NCBI GenBank assembly: GCA_035524495.1
Contig: DATKOR010000089.1
Coordinates: 1-19,905, forward strand
Reading direction: 5' to 3'
Origin: CAIKZZ01 sp035524495
Lineage (GTDB): Bacteria; Pseudomonadota; Gammaproteobacteria; Steroidobacterales; Steroidobacteraceae
Length of the DNA stretch: 19,905 nucleotides
This document shows, in pieces, positions 14,717-19,905 of this stretch (position 1 is its first letter; each line of letters starts with the position of its first letter). The translations under genes were made by a program, and so were the position numbers. The notes under the pieces are model-generated. The model did not search any database. It was not told where the DNA came from and saw only the letters and a list, made by a program, of their open reading frames with translations.

Positions 14717-15988
14717 TCAAACTCCTGAGGAAAGGGGCGCGAGTGCGCCTGCGCCCTTGAGCCATTCGAGGGCCGCGGCGACCGCGGCCGGGGACCGGTC
14801 GAGCCGCGCAGCGGCGTCCGGGATCGCCGCGCCGTCCCTGACGAGCGCGAGCAGCGGCACGAGCGGCACGCCGTCGACGACCCACGCGCCGCGCGGCGCG
14901 CTGCGCGTCACGAGCACCTCGCGCTCGCGGATGCGGCCGTCCTCGAGGACCGGCCGCCGCTCGATGCGTGTGGCCTCGGGGGCGGCTGGCTCCGCGAGCC
15001 GCGCGTAGGCCGCGGCGGTCTCGCTCCAGAAGCGGCCCCGCTGGCCGTTCTCGGCGTAGAAGCCCCCGGCGGTCGCGAGAGTCGCCCGCCAGCTCTCGCG
15101 ATGGCGCGCGGCGACGAAGCGCGCGGCGCTGCCGGCATCGCCGCCCTCGAGCACCGTGACGACGGCGGCGGCGACGGCAACGGCGCCGCGCAGCGCCTCG
15201 AAGACGCCCTGTCCCGAGAGCGGATCGAGCGCGAGCGCGGCGTCGCCGACGCGCCACAGGCCAGGATCGGTGCCCGCGCGCCCGAGGCGCGCGTGCGCCG
15301 GTCGCGCCGTCGCGGGGCCCGCGCGCGGCGCGGCGAGGATCGGCCGAAGCGCCGGGATCTCGCGGGCCGCATCCGCGAACCACGCGCGCGGCGCGGCGTC
15401 CCCGGCCCGGCCCGCAAGCTGCACGTAGACGGACTCGCCGTCGTCGGCGAGCCAGCACCAGCCTCGCGACCAGGGCCCGATGAAGGTCCGCGGCGCGCGC
15501 GAGCGGAACTGGAAGCGCTGCCCGAGCGCGAGCAGCAGCGGCCCGCGCGACTGCGGGCCGCGCCGCCCGCGCGCATCGACGACGAGCCGCGCCGCGACGC
15601 CGCCGGCCGGCGAATCGATCGCAAAGCCGTGCGTCGCGCGCGCGACGCGGGTCGCGGGGCCCTCGAGACGCGCGATCCGGGGAAGCGCGGTTGCGCGCCA
15701 CAGCGCCGCGGCGACAGCCGCGCGGTCGGCGAGCCACTCGGCGCCGGCGACCGCGCGCCCCTCGCCCCAGACGCCTGAGCGCGCGAGAGGCCCGACCAGA
15801 GTCGCCACCGCCTCGTCGAGCCCCTCGGCGAGCAGCCGCGCGCGGGTGCGCGCCGAGTAGCCCTCGCGCGCGCCCGCCGGCGGCGCGCCGCTGACGACGA
15901 CGACGCTGGCACCCTGCGCGGCGAGCCGGCGCGCGACCGCAACGCCGGCGGGCCCGGCACCGAGCACCGCGACGTCGGCGGCGCGCAT
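14717..15988 (-). CDS. qhpG: QhpG, FAD-dependent monooxygenase for CTQ formation
   Basis: A 423-residue flavoprotein of the aromatic-hydroxylase type. An N-terminal Rossmann motif G10-x-G12-x2-G15 binds FAD. The second FAD motif, GDAALALDPLSGQG (248-261), is intact. In QHNDH biogenesis QhpG hydroxylates the tryptophan of QhpC that becomes the quinone. The last ~80 residues (about 340-423) form a C-terminal extension, with a helical stretch (DGAAIPDAAARLDRSPAAVA) that resembles a small winged-helix and could contact the QhpC substrate; this is inference. The start ATG at 15988 overlaps the acyl-CoA synthetase stop by one base (TGATG), so the long frame to 17632 is a shadow. Here the gene precedes qhpA, whereas in the Paracoccus operon, as I recall it, it comes last. 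Confidence 0.9.
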   Translation of the reverse strand: MRAADVAVLGAGPAGVAVARRLAAQGASVVVVSGAPPAGAREGYSARTRARLLAEGLDEAVATLVGPLARSGVWGEGRAVAGAEWLADRAAVAAALWRATALPRIARLEGPATRVARATHGFAIDSPAGGVAARLVVDARGRRGPQSRGPLLLALGQRFQFRSRAPRTFIGPWSRGWCWLADDGESVYVQLAGRAGDAAPRAWFADAAREIPALRPILAAPRAGPATARPAHARLGRAGTDPGLWRVGDAALALDPLSGQGVFEALRGAVAVAAAVVTVLEGGDAGSAARFVAARHRESWRATLATAGGFYAENGQRGRFWSETAAAYARLAEPAAPEATRIERRPVLEDGRIREREVLVTRSAPRGAWVVDGVPLVPLLALVRDGAAIPDAAARLDRSPAAVAAALEWLKGAGALAPLSSGV

Positions 15989-17694
15989 CACGCGTGCGCC
16001 TCCTCCGCGAGCTTGAGCTCCGCGCGCAGGTGCTCGCGGATCAGGTACTTCTGCACCTTGCCGGTGACGGTCATCGGGAAGGTGTCGACGAAGCGCACGT
16101 GGCGCGGCACCTTGTAGTGGGCGATCTGGCCGCGGCAGAACTCGCGGATCTCGTCCTCGGTCGCGCGCGCGCCGTCCTTGAGCCGGATGCAGGCGCAGAC
16201 GACCTCGCCGTACTTGTGGTCGGGGACGCCGACGACAGCGACGTCGAGCACCGCCGGGTGGCGGTACAGGAACTCCTCGATCTCGCGCGGCGAGATGTTC
16301 TCGCCGCCGCGGATGATCATGTCCTTGACGCGCCCGACGATGTTGCAGTAGCCGTCCGCGTCGATGACCGCGAGGTCGCCGGTGTGCATCCAGCCGCTCG
16401 CGTCGATCGCCTCGCGGGTGCGCTCGGGCTCGGCCCAGTAGCCGCGCATCACGCTGTAGCCGCGCGTCAGCAGCTCGCCCGAGGTGCCGCGCGGCGTCGT
16501 GCGCCCTTCGGGGTCGACGATCTTGACCTGCACGTGCGGATGGATGCGCCCGACGGTCGTCACGCGCCGCTCGAGCGGGTCGTCGCAGCTGCTCTGGAAG
16601 CTGACCGGGCTCGTCTCGGTCATGCCGTAGCAGATCGTGACCTGCGGCATGTGCATCTCGTCGACGACCCTGCGCATCACCGCGATCGGGCACGGCGCAC
16701 CGGCCATGATGCCGGTGCGCAGCGAGCGCAGGTCGAAGTCGAGGAAGCGGGGATGCTCGAGCTCGGCGATGAACATCGTCGGCACGCCGTGCAGTGCCGT
16801 GCAGCGCTCGCGCTCGACGGTCTCGAGCACCGCGAGCGGCTCGAAGGACTCGCCCGGGAACACGCTGGCCGCGCCGTGCGTCAGCGCCGCGAGCACCCCG
16901 AGCACCATGCCGAAGCAGTGGTAGAGCGGGACCGGGATGCAGATCGAGTCGTCGGGCGTCAGGCGCATGCCCTCGCCGACGAAGAAGCCGTTGTTGACGA
17001 TGTTGAAGTGCGTCAGCGTCGCGCCCTTCGGCGAGCCGGTCGTGCCGCTCGTGAACTGGATGTTGTATGGCTGGTCCGGGTCGAGGTCGGCCGCGATCGC
17101 CGCGAGCGCCCCCGGCGCGACGCCGTGGCCGGCGGCCTCGAGGTCGGCGAACTTCAGGCACCCGGCCGCCTCGTCGGCGCCGATGCGCACCAGCAGCCTC
17201 AGCTCCGGGAAGCGCTCGGTGACGAGGCGCCCGTGCGCCGCGTGCTCGAGCCCCGGGATCAGCTCCTTCAGCATCGCGTGGTAGTCGCTGCCCTTGAAGG
17301 ACGCGGCGAACACCAGCGCGCGGCAGCCCACGAGCCTCAATGCGAACTCGAGCTCGGAGGTGCGGTAGGCGGGGTTGATGTTGACGAGGATGAGCCCGGC
17401 GCGCGCCGCGGCGAACATCGTCAGGACCCACTCGACGCAGTTCGGCGCCCAGATGCCGATCCGCTCGCCGGGCTTCAGGCCGAGGCCCACGAGGCCGCGC
17501 GCCACCCGCTCGACCGCGGCGTCGAGCTCGGCGAAGGTGTAGCGCACCGCCTGGTGCGGCACGACGAGCGCGGGGCGCTCGGGCCCCCGGGCCACGGCGC
17601 CGCGCAGCACCTGGTCGACGGTCAGGTACCACAGCGGCGCGCCGCCCGCGCCCGACACGAAGCTCTGCTGCGTCGCGCCGGTTGCTGCGCTCAT
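15988..17694 (-). CDS. Medium-chain-type acyl-CoA synthetase (ACSF2/YngI-like, AMP-forming)
   Basis: A 568-residue ANL-superfamily adenylating enzyme that joins a carboxylic acid to CoA through an acyl-AMP. The motifs are complete: P-loop TSGTTGSPKG (215-224), CYGMTETSP (355-363), GWMHTGDL (434-441), the hinge region around GRVKDMIIRGGENISP (454-469) and catalytic Lys546 in TVTGK. The sequence around the P-loop (ATLTHFNIVNN) is like ACSF2/YngI medium-chain synthetases. There is no signal or membrane segment. It starts 26 nt after the TonB receptor stop and shares one base with qhpG, so it belongs to the same transcript. It could activate the acid derived from the aldehyde that QHNDH produces. 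The exact substrate cannot be read from sequence. Confidence 0.93.
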   Translation of the reverse strand: MSAATGATQQSFVSGAGGAPLWYLTVDQVLRGAVARGPERPALVVPHQAVRYTFAELDAAVERVARGLVGLGLKPGERIGIWAPNCVEWVLTMFAAARAGLILVNINPAYRTSELEFALRLVGCRALVFAASFKGSDYHAMLKELIPGLEHAAHGRLVTERFPELRLLVRIGADEAAGCLKFADLEAAGHGVAPGALAAIAADLDPDQPYNIQFTSGTTGSPKGATLTHFNIVNNGFFVGEGMRLTPDDSICIPVPLYHCFGMVLGVLAALTHGAASVFPGESFEPLAVLETVERERCTALHGVPTMFIAELEHPRFLDFDLRSLRTGIMAGAPCPIAVMRRVVDEMHMPQVTICYGMTETSPVSFQSSCDDPLERRVTTVGRIHPHVQVKIVDPEGRTTPRGTSGELLTRGYSVMRGYWAEPERTREAIDASGWMHTGDLAVIDADGYCNIVGRVKDMIIRGGENISPREIEEFLYRHPAVLDVAVVGVPDHKYGEVVCACIRLKDGARATEDEIREFCRGQIAHYKVPRHVRFVDTFPMTVTGKVQKYLIREHLRAELKLAEEAHA

Positions 17695-17720
17695 CGCCGG
17701 GTCCCCGCGCGCGCGGCGCG

Positions 17721-19905
<2,185 letters not shown>

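Noticed and set aside
13204..14760. 518-aa plus-strand frame opposite qhpA
   Set aside because: Shadow frame; the heme motifs and signal peptide are on the minus strand.

Overview
The window is GC-rich DNA from a proteobacterium, most likely a gammaproteobacterium. The divergent pilMNOPQ / PBP1A pair is the usual gammaproteobacterial arrangement, and large catabolic TonB receptors fit groups such as Nevskiales, Steroidobacterales or Xanthomonadales. That placement is inference; there is no rRNA here. Coding density is very high, all genes appear intact, and I see no insertion sequence, CRISPR array, tRNA or rRNA.

Left part (1-3510, minus strand): the type IV pilus alignment operon pilM-pilN-pilO-pilP-pilQ, with pilQ cut by the window edge. 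The start and stop codons of pilM/N, N/O and O/P overlap by 1 or 4 nt. The 394-bp divergent region (3511-3904) holds a near-perfect CRP/Vfr/Clp-type palindrome (3604-3619). It is centred about 41.5 bp upstream of the start point predicted from a TATAAA -10 element facing pilM. On the other side lies mrcA (3905-6514, plus), encoding the bifunctional penicillin-binding protein 1A, followed by an uncharacterised 216-aa gene (6582-7232, plus).

Right part (7216-19905, all minus strand): one tightly packed ten-gene unit. In transcription order it is: TonB-dependent receptor (cut at the window edge), acyl-CoA synthetase, qhpG, qhpA, qhpD, qhpC, qhpB, qhpF, qhpE, and an ECHDC3-like enoyl-CoA hydratase/isomerase homologue. 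The core is the complete structural and maturation set for quinohemoprotein amine dehydrogenase (QHNDH). This periplasmic enzyme oxidises primary amines to aldehydes using a cysteine tryptophylquinone (CTQ) cofactor and two c-type hemes. The small subunit QhpC keeps every residue of the known cross-linked architecture at the exact expected spacing: Cys7-Glu16, Cys27-Asp33, Cys41-Asp49 and the CTQ pair Cys37-Trp43, counted after a 28-residue leader.

How it would work together: QhpC is made in the cytoplasm and thioether cross-linked by the radical-SAM enzyme QhpD. Its future CTQ tryptophan is oxygenated by the flavoprotein QhpG, its leader is cut by the subtilisin-like QhpE, and it is exported by the ABC transporter QhpF to join QhpA (diheme) and QhpB (beta-propeller). 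The QHNDH system itself is described. What looks new is its wiring: a TonB receptor and an acyl-CoA synthetase at the head and an ECHDC3-like gene translationally coupled at the tail suggest an uptake-to-acyl-CoA amine catabolic unit. No aldehyde dehydrogenase, QhpR-type regulator or dedicated electron acceptor lies in the window.
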